From Phascolomyces articulosus (taxonomy: Eukaryota; Mucoromycota; Mucoromycetes; Mucorales; Lichtheimiaceae): a stretch of 64,000 nucleotides of DNA. Made by a program: the position numbers and the translations under genes. Shown piece after piece: positions 54,480 through 64,000 of this stretch (positions are counted from its first letter, which is position 1; every line of letters starts with the position of its first letter). Under the pieces are notes generated by a model. That model was given only the letters and a program-made list of their open reading frames with translations. It was not told where the DNA came from and ran no database searches. The stretch is taken from NCBI GenBank assembly GCA_025677815.1, contig JAIXMP010000011.1, positions 620,001 through 684,000 on the forward strand, given 5' to 3'.

Positions 54480-55559
54480 TTATTCTTGTTTACGTTTCCA
54501 AACACTCATTTTTTCTTCACCTAAACGACTTGTATGACCATTGGCATCTTCTAAATACACATTATCGAAATGATCACTTAAAAGTTCATAATACCTAAAT
54601 ATATAAATGAGTGAGAGAACAAATCAAGTATTATTAAAAATAAATAAAAAACGCGGCACTTTTTTTTCATGGGTACCATCCCATCTTCATCGTATCATTG
54701 AAGAAAAAAAAACGTGTTTTTGTGTTCTTTTGGGGGAGATGAAAGAAGAATGCCACACGCACTCTCACATACACATACACACCAAAGCATAATACTTACA
54801 CTTCAACAGAAAGAGTAAAAGGTGGTTGTTGTGGTTTTTCCTTGAGTGGAAACATTAAAGCAATAAGAGTGCCACCTGGTTTAATGATTTCGGCCATACG
54901 TTTCCCCCAATCCGGTCTCATATGAGGTGGCATGGCACATAAAAACCTGTTGATCATATTATCATTATCAGTATCAGACTTTTTGATTCTCTAATATTAT
55001 TTATAATGTGGCACCTCTTCTTCATCTTCCTTCAATGTAGATACTTTACGTGTAATCATAAACTAAATCATAACCACCTTCAGGAAACTTGAACTTGTAA
55101 AAATCGTCACAAATAAAATCATATTTACTATTGTTGCCAAGTTTCTGTGTGTGTGTGTGTGTGTTTTTCGTCAGTTGTTATGGTTACATCTAAGTGAGTT
55201 GCCATGGTTACAAACTATACCTCATTGCATAATCGAATACAAGTGGGACTCATGTCAAGACCTGTGATGTGACGCTCGTCTGTGGCCAAGTTCACCACAT
55301 CATAACCCCTTTAAGGCGGCGCATATTCTTTTTCGGTTAGTAGCTTATCCATCTCATTTGTCTTTTGGGGGAGGGACTTTCTTAAAGGCATAAAAAAAAG
55401 GATACAATGTACTTACGAGCCACATCCTGGAACAAGACCTTGTCCTTGTGTAGGTAACAAATAACTATGGTCTTTAAGTAATTCTAATAAAGCAGGACTA
55501 GATTCTCCTGCATCCCAAGGTGTGTCTTCATTATCCCAACGATTACACCAATCTGTCAT
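54480..55559 (-). CDS. TPMT-like thiol methyltransferase
   Basis: Five exons on minus (55559-55417, 55308-55221, 55144-55050, 54946-54800, 54594-54480) give 195 residues. The protein matches the small thiopurine/thiol methyltransferase-like family. It starts WCNRWDNEDTPWDAGESSPAL, has SAM motif I GLVPGCGSGYDVVNLA, an acidic strand end TGLDMSPTCI, FICDDFYKF, the family hallmark YDLVYDYTFLCAMPP, and IIKPGGTLIALMFP. Members methylate sulfur or halide nucleophiles (hydrogen sulfide, thiocyanate, thiols) using SAM. The substrate here is inferred from family only. I prefer the ATG at 55559 because upstream in-frame residues are low-complexity Ser/Phe. One intron carries a (CA)n run just before its acceptor. 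Confidence 0.92.
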
Positions 55560-56524
55560 TTTGTAACAAGATCTCCAAAAACGAAAAAAAAACGAGAAGG
55601 AAAAAAGTGATAACGTGTCATACGCAACTTTTTCTCTCAAGTAAAAACCAAGCTGCGGGGATTTTTTTTTCTCTATGATTATGCTCTTTTATGTGAGAAA
55701 GAGAGAAAAAAGATCCAAGTTCCATTTTGGGGGGTGGGAGAGAGAGAGAGAAAGAGAGAGAAACTTTTTACAATAAGAAAAAAGGAATTTCACCCGGTCA
55801 GATATGCTTACGCGGTTCCGGGCGTGCTTAATTTCATAACAGAGCAATTGTGCACGAGGTAATCCTCACCTGTTGTCATACGGCATCGGATCGGCAACGA
55901 TTCCATTTTTAAGACGGCCGCCTTTTCTTCTTATTATTTTATGGATGATGGTCATTCTTCTTGTTCAAATGAAGAGTATCTAGTTTATTTATATAAAAGA
56001 AAAAAAAAGGGGGGGCGGAAGGTAAAGAACAAGAAAGGGATGTTCATTTTTGGACTTGTCATCAAACCAAATCAATCCAAAGATCCCTTCGAATACTTCT
56101 CCTTGAACAAGTTTCTTTTCCATGTAATTCCTTATGATGAATGATAGGATGATAAAAAAAAATGAGATATAAAAGAGGATGATGATGATGTATGTATGTA
56201 TGTGGCGCAAGGGGAGAGGATATAAAAAAGTGGGTTCAAAAAATAACAATAGGAAGAATGCGCTTTGATCCCGGAAGAGCAACCGGTCACGACTGAACGA
56301 AGCATTTTCATTACACACACTCCACTGCTGCATATATTAAGGACCCGCTTTTTTATTTATTTATTTTTTTTTTTGTTCCTTCTTTCTCTTTTTTTTTTTT
56401 TTTACTCTTTCTTCACTTTTTTTTTATTTCACTTTTCACTTTTCTTTCCTTTCAACTTCTTTATTGAACAAAATTATCCTTCTTCCTTCAATCACTCTTA
56501 TAAACTCAAACGACAACAACAACA
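55560..56524. other. Divergent promoter region with CT tract
   Basis: This is a bidirectional promoter between the TPMT-like gene (-) and the Zn2Cys6 gene (+). It includes a (GA)n run at 55739-55763 and, upstream of the Zn2Cys6 ATG, a long pyrimidine tract (about 56347-56460) followed by AAACGACAACAACAACA just before the ATG. Such CT tracts near fungal start sites usually mark the transcription start. Frames read from these tracts are not genes. Confidence 0.55.
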
Positions 56525-57313
56525 ATGACTACCGTACCAGTAGACAAGACTCGACGTAAACGACTCAAGGTTGTATCAGCATGTGGCGAATGTAGACGGA
56601 AAAAGACCAAATGCAATGGGGAGAAACCGTGCACAGGATGCATTCGCGCGAAAGTGGAATGCAAATACGTGACTTCGAACAAATCCCGAACGTTTGTTCG
56701 TCAACCAACAATGATGATGTCTTCTTCTACTACTACAACTACTTCTTCTACTTCTTCTTCTGCTACATCATCTTCATCTAATAATCATCAAAAATCAATG
56801 CAACAACAACAATCCATGAATCCACATCAACAACCGGCTCAAGGTCAACAGCAAGGACAAGGTGTATCGGTCGAGGCCATTGAAGAAAGACTGGGGGTCA
56901 TTGAAGATATTCTGAAAGCGTTGTTAAAAGCGCAGCCATCAACGTTGCAGTTACCCGTTTTCGGATCCTCCGGCACGTATCACCCGCTACATGCTCCTCA
57001 TTCCCAAAATTGGTATCCTACATCGAGTTCTCCTCCCATTACCCCCACTCCACGACGGCCAACATCGGCTTTTCATTTGCCACCACTGCGTCAATCTTCA
57101 TCTACTACTTCAACGTCATCTTCTTCGAGCTGTACTTCGATTCGAAATTTATTGAATGATGATGACACATTACCTACTCCACCTTTGACTGCCACGTTTC
57201 AAAAGAATCAACAACAGCAACATCATTATTATCAACAACAATATTATCACCATCACCATCCACCACCTACTCATCCTTCGACAAATGTCTATTATACAGA
57301 TGAGTTCCGATAA
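56525..57313 (+). CDS. Short Zn2Cys6 transcription factor
   Basis: A single uninterrupted exon encodes 262 residues. The binuclear zinc cluster is complete at the N-terminus: Cys20, 23, 30, 36, 39 and 46 (spacing C-x2-C-x6-C-x5-C-x2-C-x6-C) with the basic RRKKTK between the second and third Cys. A basic run (TRRKRLK) precedes it. A predicted short coiled coil follows at about 115-142 (VEAIEERLGVIEDILKALLK), the usual place for a dimerisation helix. The rest is Ser/Thr, Gln and His-rich low complexity with a few hydrophobic/proline motifs. There is no fungal-specific middle homology domain, so the factor is small. The target genes are unknown. Confidence 0.92.
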   Translation: MTTVPVDKTRRKRLKVVSACGECRRKKTKCNGEKPCTGCIRAKVECKYVTSNKSRTFVRQPTMMMSSSTTTTTSSTSSSATSSSSNNHQKSMQQQQSMNPHQQPAQGQQQGQGVSVEAIEERLGVIEDILKALLKAQPSTLQLPVFGSSGTYHPLHAPHSQNWYPTSSSPPITPTPRRPTSAFHLPPLRQSSSTTSTSSSSSCTSIRNLLNDDDTLPTPPLTATFQKNQQQQHHYYQQQYYHHHHPPPTHPSTNVYYTDEFR

Positions 57314-60300
57314 ACAAAAATTCAGTATTACTTCTTATTATTAACTATATTAGTTGTATTCAATTATTATTATTATTATATATCTGTCATTAAGTATATA
57401 TATATATATTTATAAATCTATCTGCTGGTTCATATAGTTTATATATATATTATTATTATTATTATTGATGATGATGACAGATACTATATGCATTCATTGT
57501 AACATCCCCCTCTTTTTTTTGGTTATCAAAAAGAATTGTGCTTGTCTCAAAAACATTTTGTTTCAATATCCTAAATCACTCACACTTTCTAATATTCTAT
57601 ACCCTTTTATTTTATCCTATATCAAGTACTTTTTAAATATACTACTATTATTCAAATATATAACAATTTTTGTCTCCTTATCCATTGAATTGTAAACGGA
57701 TGACTTAATAATTTTTTTTTGGGGGGGTTGGGAGGGAGGGGAAGAAGTGGAATGAGTTGGTGCAGGTTAAAATGGTAAACTCTCGGTTTATTTTTACTAC
57801 TAATCAGGGCTTTTTCTCTGTGCAACAATGAATTAACCGTAAATGTCCCTGTAAATCATGGATTTCTCTCTCTCCAGGTTTTATTGTCGTCTTATTTCCG
57901 TTTAAAGTAAAAGAACGACCTCCTCTCTTTCCTTCTTTTTCGCTTAGCTCCTTCACTTCTTTTTTTGTCATCATCTCCTAAATAATTATTATGGCCTGTT
58001 CTTATCATTCATCCATCCTATAAGTTCTCATTCACTTGATCTCATCATTATATATTGAATGAAGAGGGGGGGAGGAGTGGAGCCACAATTAAATAATCCT
58101 CCTTTTTTCTTTTTTATTCTCCCACACACACAGTCTCTCTCTCCTTATATTATTATTATTTTTTCTCATGACAAAACAGCACAGCAATATTTTTCGGATG
58201 TGTTTTACTCAACAGGTGATTTTCAGTATCATCTTTTGAAATGAAAAAAGTTGGCGCACTTTTTATAAATAAGAACGCGTGATGATGATATGTCCGTGCA
58301 GATCATTATCACTTGCATTTTTCTTTAATGCACATAATATGTCCGTGTGCAACCAATCCCTGTTGTTGTTAATTCACTTTATCACAATTTATTGATTAAA
58401 TGGATAGATTTGCATGTATGTATTCATCCTTTTTTTTATAAGCAGAGTAAATGAATGGTATATTTTAAAAATATAACTATTTTATTGTCAAAACAAACAA
58501 ACAACGGTAATGTGTAAAGGAGTACAAGAAACGTGTTCACATTACTGTTCCATGTTATACTTGACCTTTAATCTGTTGCATACAACTTTTTCAAAACATT
58601 TTGGGGAGGGACAAAAAGAAGACAGAAGAATGGAAATTTTTTTTCAAGACAAAACTTTATATATAAAATGATATTTCATTTAGTTGCATATAACATCTAA
58701 CTACAACATTTCAATTGTAACTAAAATGTTTATCTGGTCAACGTTGAACAAATTGGCGTGAATTGTAAAAAAAAAAAAATGGATCGCCGATTATTCGTCA
58801 TTGGCAAGAAATCATAATCTTTCCGAAAACCCATCCAACAAAAAGACGACGGAAAGAAAAAGGATCGACGGTTTAACAATCATCGATAATAGAATTCTGG
58901 ACACAAAAAAAAGAATGGTTACATTTTCATCTCTATTGTCCAAAGTAGATATGAAACATGAGATCTGCCGATGGCAACACAAAAGCATGGATCAAATATG
59001 GATAAAACACGATGCTTTTGGTTGCTTTAAAAAGTAGTAGAAAAATGCTGAGCTGCTGTTGTATACTGATAAACTGTTGTGTTATGATGATGGTTACTAT
59101 TCTATACAACCATCCACGCATGGGTTGTTAGTATGTGCTGGATCATAATAATATAGGATCACACATTCCTATTCTATATACAGCAAAAGGGGGAAAAGAT
59201 CATTGTATCATAGGAGGTTCCTTGTGTATAAAAGTCTTTTCTATAATTCTAGAATTGAATAAATGAGTCCATATATCAATGAATTCACGGGTATTTCAAT
59301 AAAAAAAAAATACATTCTACAGGAGTGTAGAAACGGATGGATCGGTAACCCCTTGTATGCTATTGCGTTGATGTGGTCATAGGCAATATAATAATGTATA
59401 ACAAAACCGAAAAAAAAAATTCAAAGGATTCGTCTTCCTCCAAATGTTGAAACTGGGTGTTACTCTCATAAATATTCCCAGTTTATGTTTTTGTTGATTG
59501 ATTCGTTTTTCTAAGAACAAGGGGCTTTTATCCAACCATATATCACGAACAGGAGACTCGTGTAGATTTTCTTTTTTGGTTGTAATCTGATGTAATATGA
59601 ATGCAGAGCTGTTTGATGAAGGCAACTTCTTTTGATGATTGATATTTCCTGGATAAGTATATTAATGAATAATCTAAAGAGAATTGGGCATTGTACACGC
59701 GTTGTTGACAGTGCATGATAATAATATGATAATATAAAAATGCTATATGTTACCGAAACTACTTTGATATCTTACTGATAAACACCAGTATAATGGTAAT
59801 GATTCACCTATTCACAGTAATGGTATTACAGTAGGAGCAGTATTGAAAGGTGGTCGTTAAACACCACTTTTACATGAGATTTCTTTTTACAAATAAAAAA
59901 CTGGTTGGCAAGTTCTTTGGAGAAGAAAAAAACACCTTCATGGATTGATTGTATGGAAACACATGTGTTTAAAAACTACCACGTACACAAGTGCCAGCAT
60001 AGGAATCCAGATAAAACAGGGTTTGGATTCTGGTAATAGGAATAATCTGTTTAATATTGAAACATTTGGCATTATACAATTTAGGAAGGGTACCAATAAG
60101 TTGGGAAACACAATGTATTATGCAGTTCAGTATTATTATGTTTCCGAAAATTCACGATGGTTTTAGTAAGCTTAAAAATAGATTTTCACCAAATGCATAA
60201 GAGTGCATACGTTTGTTTGTTCCATCCTTGTTCTGTTGATCTTGTTTGCCGTAGGAACAAGAAACGCTTTCACATGACATATGACATATTATACTTGGTC

Positions 60301-60662
60301 TGTAGCAAATCCATTTTGTATCTTCTATGAATTCTATAACAACAAAGGAATAGGAGATTCTTGATGCCATTATTATTATTTGTTTTTTCATCGTCAATAC
60401 AGATTCACCACTGAACGGCGCGGGATTATGCGAACAAATAGCGCCGTTGTTGGTGTTGAGTATAGTGCGCCGCAATAATAATATGTACACCATTATGTAT
60501 CTGCATCAATATGCAATATATAAAATTTAGTCTCCATCACATGTTGTTATTGTATACAATATTGGTTCACGTTTACATATCTGTTATTGCTAACATTCAA
60601 CACGAAGTATAATCTTTCGAAAACGACATTATTTATCAAAATAGAATGGAAAAGAACAGTGG

Positions 60663-60695
<33 letters not shown>

Positions 60696-61287
60696 ATGTG
60701 TGTATCAATATCCATCGTATGTAGCAAGTAAAAAGATTTGGGGTAAAAGTATCACTCAAACCAAATAAACAACCATCACAGACAACACCCAGTATTGAGC
60801 TACTGTAACGCTCAAAATGCAAAAGAAAAACAAACTTTTTTTGTTTGCGTTTCCTTTTTGGGTTCCTTTGCATTTCCGAAAGAGAGAGATAGAAAGAATA
60901 TGCGACGACGACGACCGACATCATAGACTCCGAAGAAAACGCGCGTACAGTTCGAATAACCAACGTAAAAAAAAAAAGAACAAGTAATACTTATATTTTT
61001 GAGAGGCGATGCATGTTGTTGTACACGCGTTTTTCTTAAAGAACATGATAAATGCTTCTATTATTATCATTTATCAAAGGAAATCATGTTATAAATATAT
61101 CAGCTATGCTACCTTCATGCACAATGCTATATTACTGACGATGGACCGCGCCAAAAAACAGAAAAGGGAAAAAAAATACACTCTCCAAGCTCCGCTAAAA
61201 TAATAATAATAAAATGTTGGCATCGTTCATTCCGTTTTTACTTCTTTTTTGCTTTTCTTTCACACATTCAACTAAAAAAAAAAAAGA
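57314..61287. other. Gene-poor interval upstream of oxidoreductase
   Basis: About 4 kb without a supportable gene. It includes ATT repeats (57368-57380, 57450-57464), a G-rich run at 57721-57741, CT-rich stretches near 57870-57960, and an alternating AT then GT microsatellite at 60662-60705. Frames of 60-140 codons exist but contain simple-repeat translations or no domains. Near 60412-60475 a GC-rich patch has GGCGCG, GCGCCG and GCGCCGC blocks, which could be a transposon end. Confidence 0.45.
57721..57741 (+). other. Potential G-quadruplex motif
   Basis: Four runs of at least three G with loops of 1-2 nt (G7 TT G3 A G3 A G4) follow a T10 run, about 0.4 kb downstream of the Zn2Cys6 stop codon. 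Such short loops favour a stable quadruplex. It is exceptional in this AT-rich window. Confidence 0.8.
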
Positions 61288-62835
61288 ATGGTTTCAGCAG
61301 CTCTTATTACTAATACGCCTCCATCGAATGCCCCATTCAAATATGGTTTGGAAGTAAGAAAATTCCATCCTCCCAAGCCATTGGAAAACCAAAGTGTCAT
61401 TAAGATTCAAGGAGCAGCTTTCAATCATCGGTAAACAACAGTTATTATTTTAGTTTATTCTCATTGGCAATACACGGAGAATTTTTATAAAGAAAACTTA
61501 TATGTAAAAATGGTCTATAGTGATATTTGGATTTTGAAGGATCTTTACCCAGGTGTTATCGTCAATTCAGTTATTGGTTCTGACTGTGTTGGTGTTGTTC
61601 AAAAGAAGGGCACTGCCTCCGTCAACGAAGGGGAGCGGGTACTCATTTGCCCAAGTGTCAATTGGGATTCTGATCCCCGCGGTCCCGAAGGCGCTTTCCG
61701 TATTTTAGGTTTACTTCCATCGCCAGGTTAGCAAACAAAAGATAAATAAATGGGATAAGATAAATATGTCAAAAACAACAACAACAACAAAGCCAATGTT
61801 TATATATCGCTGTAGTATTAAAAATATAAAAATTTAGGTACTTTTGCTGAAACCATTAATATTGATAGTAAGGAAGTATTCCCTTGCCCAGGACATTTAA
61901 CAACAGCTCAAGCTGCCGGTCTCCCACTTGCTGGTTTAACTGCTTTCAGGTATATTTATATATATGTGAGGAAAGATGGATAAGGAAACCATGGATATAT
62001 TTACCCCATTAACATATATTTTACAACAATATAAAAAATAGAGCCACATTTACAAAATGCCAAGTTCAAAAAGGCAGTGTTGTATTAGTCACTGGTATTG
62101 GAGGAGGTGTTGCTCTTTTTGCTCTTCAGTTTGCACTTGCTATCGGTGCTACCGTCTTTGTGACTTCATCCAATCCTGAAAAGATTGAAGCTGCCAAAAA
62201 ATTAGGTGCTGAAGGTGGTGTCAATTATAGAAATCGTAAGTGTACTATTTTTATTTGTAAATTTGCCAAAGAGGAAGGGGATGAAATACATCAAGTATCT
62301 TCCATGTTAGGGCACGCCATTTATACTGATTTTTATTCTTTATATACAAAAAAAAAAAGCCGACGCCATTGAAGATTTGAAGGCACAGTTAAATGGTCGA
62401 TTGATCAATGCCGTGGTGGATGGATCAGGTGGTGATTTATTTGCTAAATTGCCAGAAGTCATGGCTCAAGGTGGTATTATTGCACAATATGGTGATACTG
62501 CAAGTCCTCATGGTGTCACTTTTGATCGAAACTTGTGGGCTCGTAATTGTGAATTGAAGGGTACAGCCATGGGATCGCGTGCTGAATTTGGTCAAATGCT
62601 TGAATTTGTCGACAAATATAAGGTGAAACCTGTTGTTTCGCATAGCTTCAAGGGCTTAACACAAGAAAACCTTGAGAAATCTATTTCACTTTTACAGTAA
62701 GTTGCCATCACTCTTTTCTGTTATTATTATTATGCATTAGAATATGATATAAGATTATTATTTTCTGATGATTGATTTAAACTTTATTATTATAGAAATG
62801 GACAACAAATGGGCAAGGTGGTCATTGAAATTTAA
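61288..62835 (+). CDS. Zinc-type MDR oxidoreductase (quinone reductase-like)
   Basis: Six exons (61288-61430, 61521-61726, 61838-61949, 62042-62235, 62360-62696, 62796-62835) give 343 residues. It belongs to the medium-chain dehydrogenase/reductase superfamily. An N-terminal GroES-like domain has IKIQGAAFNHRDIWILKDLYPG, GSDCVGVV and GERVLICPSVNWD. A Rossmann NAD(P) domain contains LPLAGLTAFRATF, VLVTGIGGGVALFALQFA and VFVTSSNPEKIEAAKKLGA. The structural four-cysteine zinc lobe of true alcohol dehydrogenases is absent, placing it with quinone/enoyl reductase-like members such as YogA. The substrate is unknown. The intron before exon 5 ends in an A-rich rather than pyrimidine-rich acceptor (AAAAAG), but the frame (RNPDAIEDLKA) supports it. 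Confidence 0.94.
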
Positions 62836-63545
62836 AGAGGGAGAATAGTAGTCTTGTCGTGGATCTCATGGTTATCAATAAAAAAATATACTATTATCCA
62901 TAATATGACGATACAAGTGTGTTGTAGCTTTGTGTTTTGTTTACTATGTTTGATTGGTTACCCAAAAAAAAGATTGATTATTACATTGGGCATATTTTTT
63001 AAAGGAACGCCAAAGTCTTATACAGTTGATCAAGAACCCGTAATGTGATAATGTGAGTTTTTTTACCTCCCCCCCCAGCTTGATCTTTTTACTTGTTTCG
63101 TTTTTTTCTTTCTGAAGAGGGGTGTTGGGAAAGGGTGCCATCCATATGTGTTACTTTTTTAGCATTATATAATAAAGAGGGCGATATTCTTCGATCACTA
63201 TTATATAATAATTCAGTTACAAGTCGTTTGTCTTGATGTTTTTATTTTATTTGACGTGATACTACCCTAGATGCTTAAACGGAGGGAGTAGATGAAAAAT
63301 AGCTATGTTATATGAGCAAAGAAATCAGCCAAAAATTCCGTGGGTATTGAAAGGTGGATTCAAACCATTTATATATACTAAAAATTCTGCATGCTAATGC
63401 ATGTTGGTTAAAATCAAATATATGTATATATGATGGCTGGTAGCGAAAAGGAGTGCCATCTTCAACATATACACTCTTTCTTCTTTCTCATTACACTATC
63501 CTTATTTTTTTTTATTTTTTCATACTACTAGAGTAGCCATTAAAC
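62836..63545. other. Intergenic between tandem genes
   Basis: AT-rich 3' flank of the oxidoreductase and promoter of the small secreted protein. Poly-C (63068-63078) and pyrimidine-rich DNA (63475-63520) lie upstream of the next ATG. No gene is seen. Confidence 0.5.
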
Positions 63546-63836
63546 ATGGTTTGGTTCCACTCTACCGCTTCATGTTTTTTATTTACTGGTGCTCTTTCAC
63601 TAATGATCTTGATACCTACTAATGTGATGGCTCAAGAAAAAAGACCCATTTTGGAATACCAGACCACTGAAAAGACAAAATCCTGTTGCCTTGCAGAGAG
63701 CGTTGAACTTAGTAGTTATACTTATGAAGCTGGTGTAGAAAATACACTATGTAGTATAGATATTCGTGACATTACTTCCACAGATCAACAGGGTTTTAAA
63801 GACCATTTTCAACAGTGTTGCTCTGCGTCAGGATAA
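63546..63836 (+). CDS. Small secreted cysteine-containing protein
   Basis: An intronless frame of 96 residues with a clear signal peptide. The N-terminal ~29 residues have a hydrophobic core (CFLFTGALSLMILI) and a plausible cleavage site at VMA-Q or near it. The mature part is ~67 residues with five cysteines (47, 48, 69, 91, 92), two as CC pairs, giving an odd number. It has no repeats or membrane segments after the signal. The organisation resembles small secreted proteins of fungi, which include effectors, but no family is recognised. The pyrimidine-rich upstream DNA and the AAACATGG context support the start. Confidence 0.75.
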   Translation: MVWFHSTASCFLFTGALSLMILIPTNVMAQEKRPILEYQTTEKTKSCCLAESVELSSYTYEAGVENTLCSIDIRDITSTDQQGFKDHFQQCCSASG

Positions 63837-64000
63837 TTATATATTATAGAAACAGTATACAAAAGAAATTCACAAACATAGTATAGCAGTTTATATATGT
63901 GCTTTTGTTGTATCTTTTCTACTTCTTTATTACATTAAATTAAGCTCTGATTATGCACACAGTTCTCTTTTTTTTTACTTTTTACTTTCGTATTATATAC
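63837..64000. other. 3' flank at window edge
   Basis: AT-rich sequence following the secreted-protein stop. Nothing is recognised before the window ends. Confidence 0.6.

Noticed and set aside
60412..60475. GC-rich patch that might be a transposon terminal repeat
   Set aside because: No matching second terminus, target-site duplication or transposase frame was seen.
60547..60963. 138-codon minus-strand frame
   Set aside because: It includes translated AT/GT microsatellite (THTHTHTHIYIYI) and no domain.

Overview
The window is nuclear DNA of a filamentous fungus, most likely an early-diverging lineage such as Mucoromycota (an inference). It is AT-rich and its genes carry many short GT-AG introns of about 50-140 nt. 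The proteins are clearly fungal: an old yellow enzyme, a Zn2Cys6 factor, a hybrid histidine kinase, a TORC2 Sin1 subunit and an ISWI-partner Itc1. There are no prokaryotic operons, CRISPR arrays or insertion sequences. All gene models were spliced by hand. Every listed multi-exon model closes in frame, except where it is described as unresolved.

Layout. 1.7-2.7 kb: PH-domain protein (+). 3.3-4.2 kb: eIF5A (-). 5.9-6.2 kb: possible 57-residue protein (+). 6.6-10.9 kb: an unusual repeat-rich locus transcribed, if at all, from the minus strand. It holds two tandem arrays with intron-like splice signals, short GC-rich hairpins and a long inverted repeat that contains a membrane-protein fragment. 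12.6-14.0 kb: old yellow enzyme (+). 14.8-16.2 kb: SAM methyltransferase (-). 16.8-18.5 kb: adenylosuccinate synthetase (-). 19.3-25.7 kb: ten-exon hybrid histidine kinase (-) with a 7-nt microexon. 28.6-31.7 kb: Sin1 (-). 36.5-36.9 kb: small zinc-ribbon protein (-). 37.7-39.2 kb: TANGO2/NRDE-family protein (-). 39.2-45.9 kb: gene-poor DNA with ancient decayed duplications. 45.9-50.2 kb: Itc1-like WAC/DDT protein (+). 50.5-53.0 kb: Trm5 tRNA methyltransferase (+). 54.5-55.6 kb: TPMT-like methyltransferase (-). 56.5-57.3 kb: short Zn2Cys6 regulator (+). 61.3-62.8 kb: MDR oxidoreductase (+). 63.5-63.8 kb: small secreted cysteine-containing protein (+).

The conserved genes are housekeeping and signalling functions with no evident shared pathway: translation (eIF5A, Trm5), purine synthesis (Ade12), chromatin (Itc1), TORC2 (Sin1) and two-component signalling. 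The most interesting region is 8.6-9.6 kb. The two arms of a long inverted repeat differ almost only by changes that keep base pairing, through G-U wobble, in a minus-strand RNA. That is the direction in which the flanking repeat arrays show splice signals. The region looks like a long hairpin-RNA locus built from an inverted duplication of a membrane-protein gene fragment.
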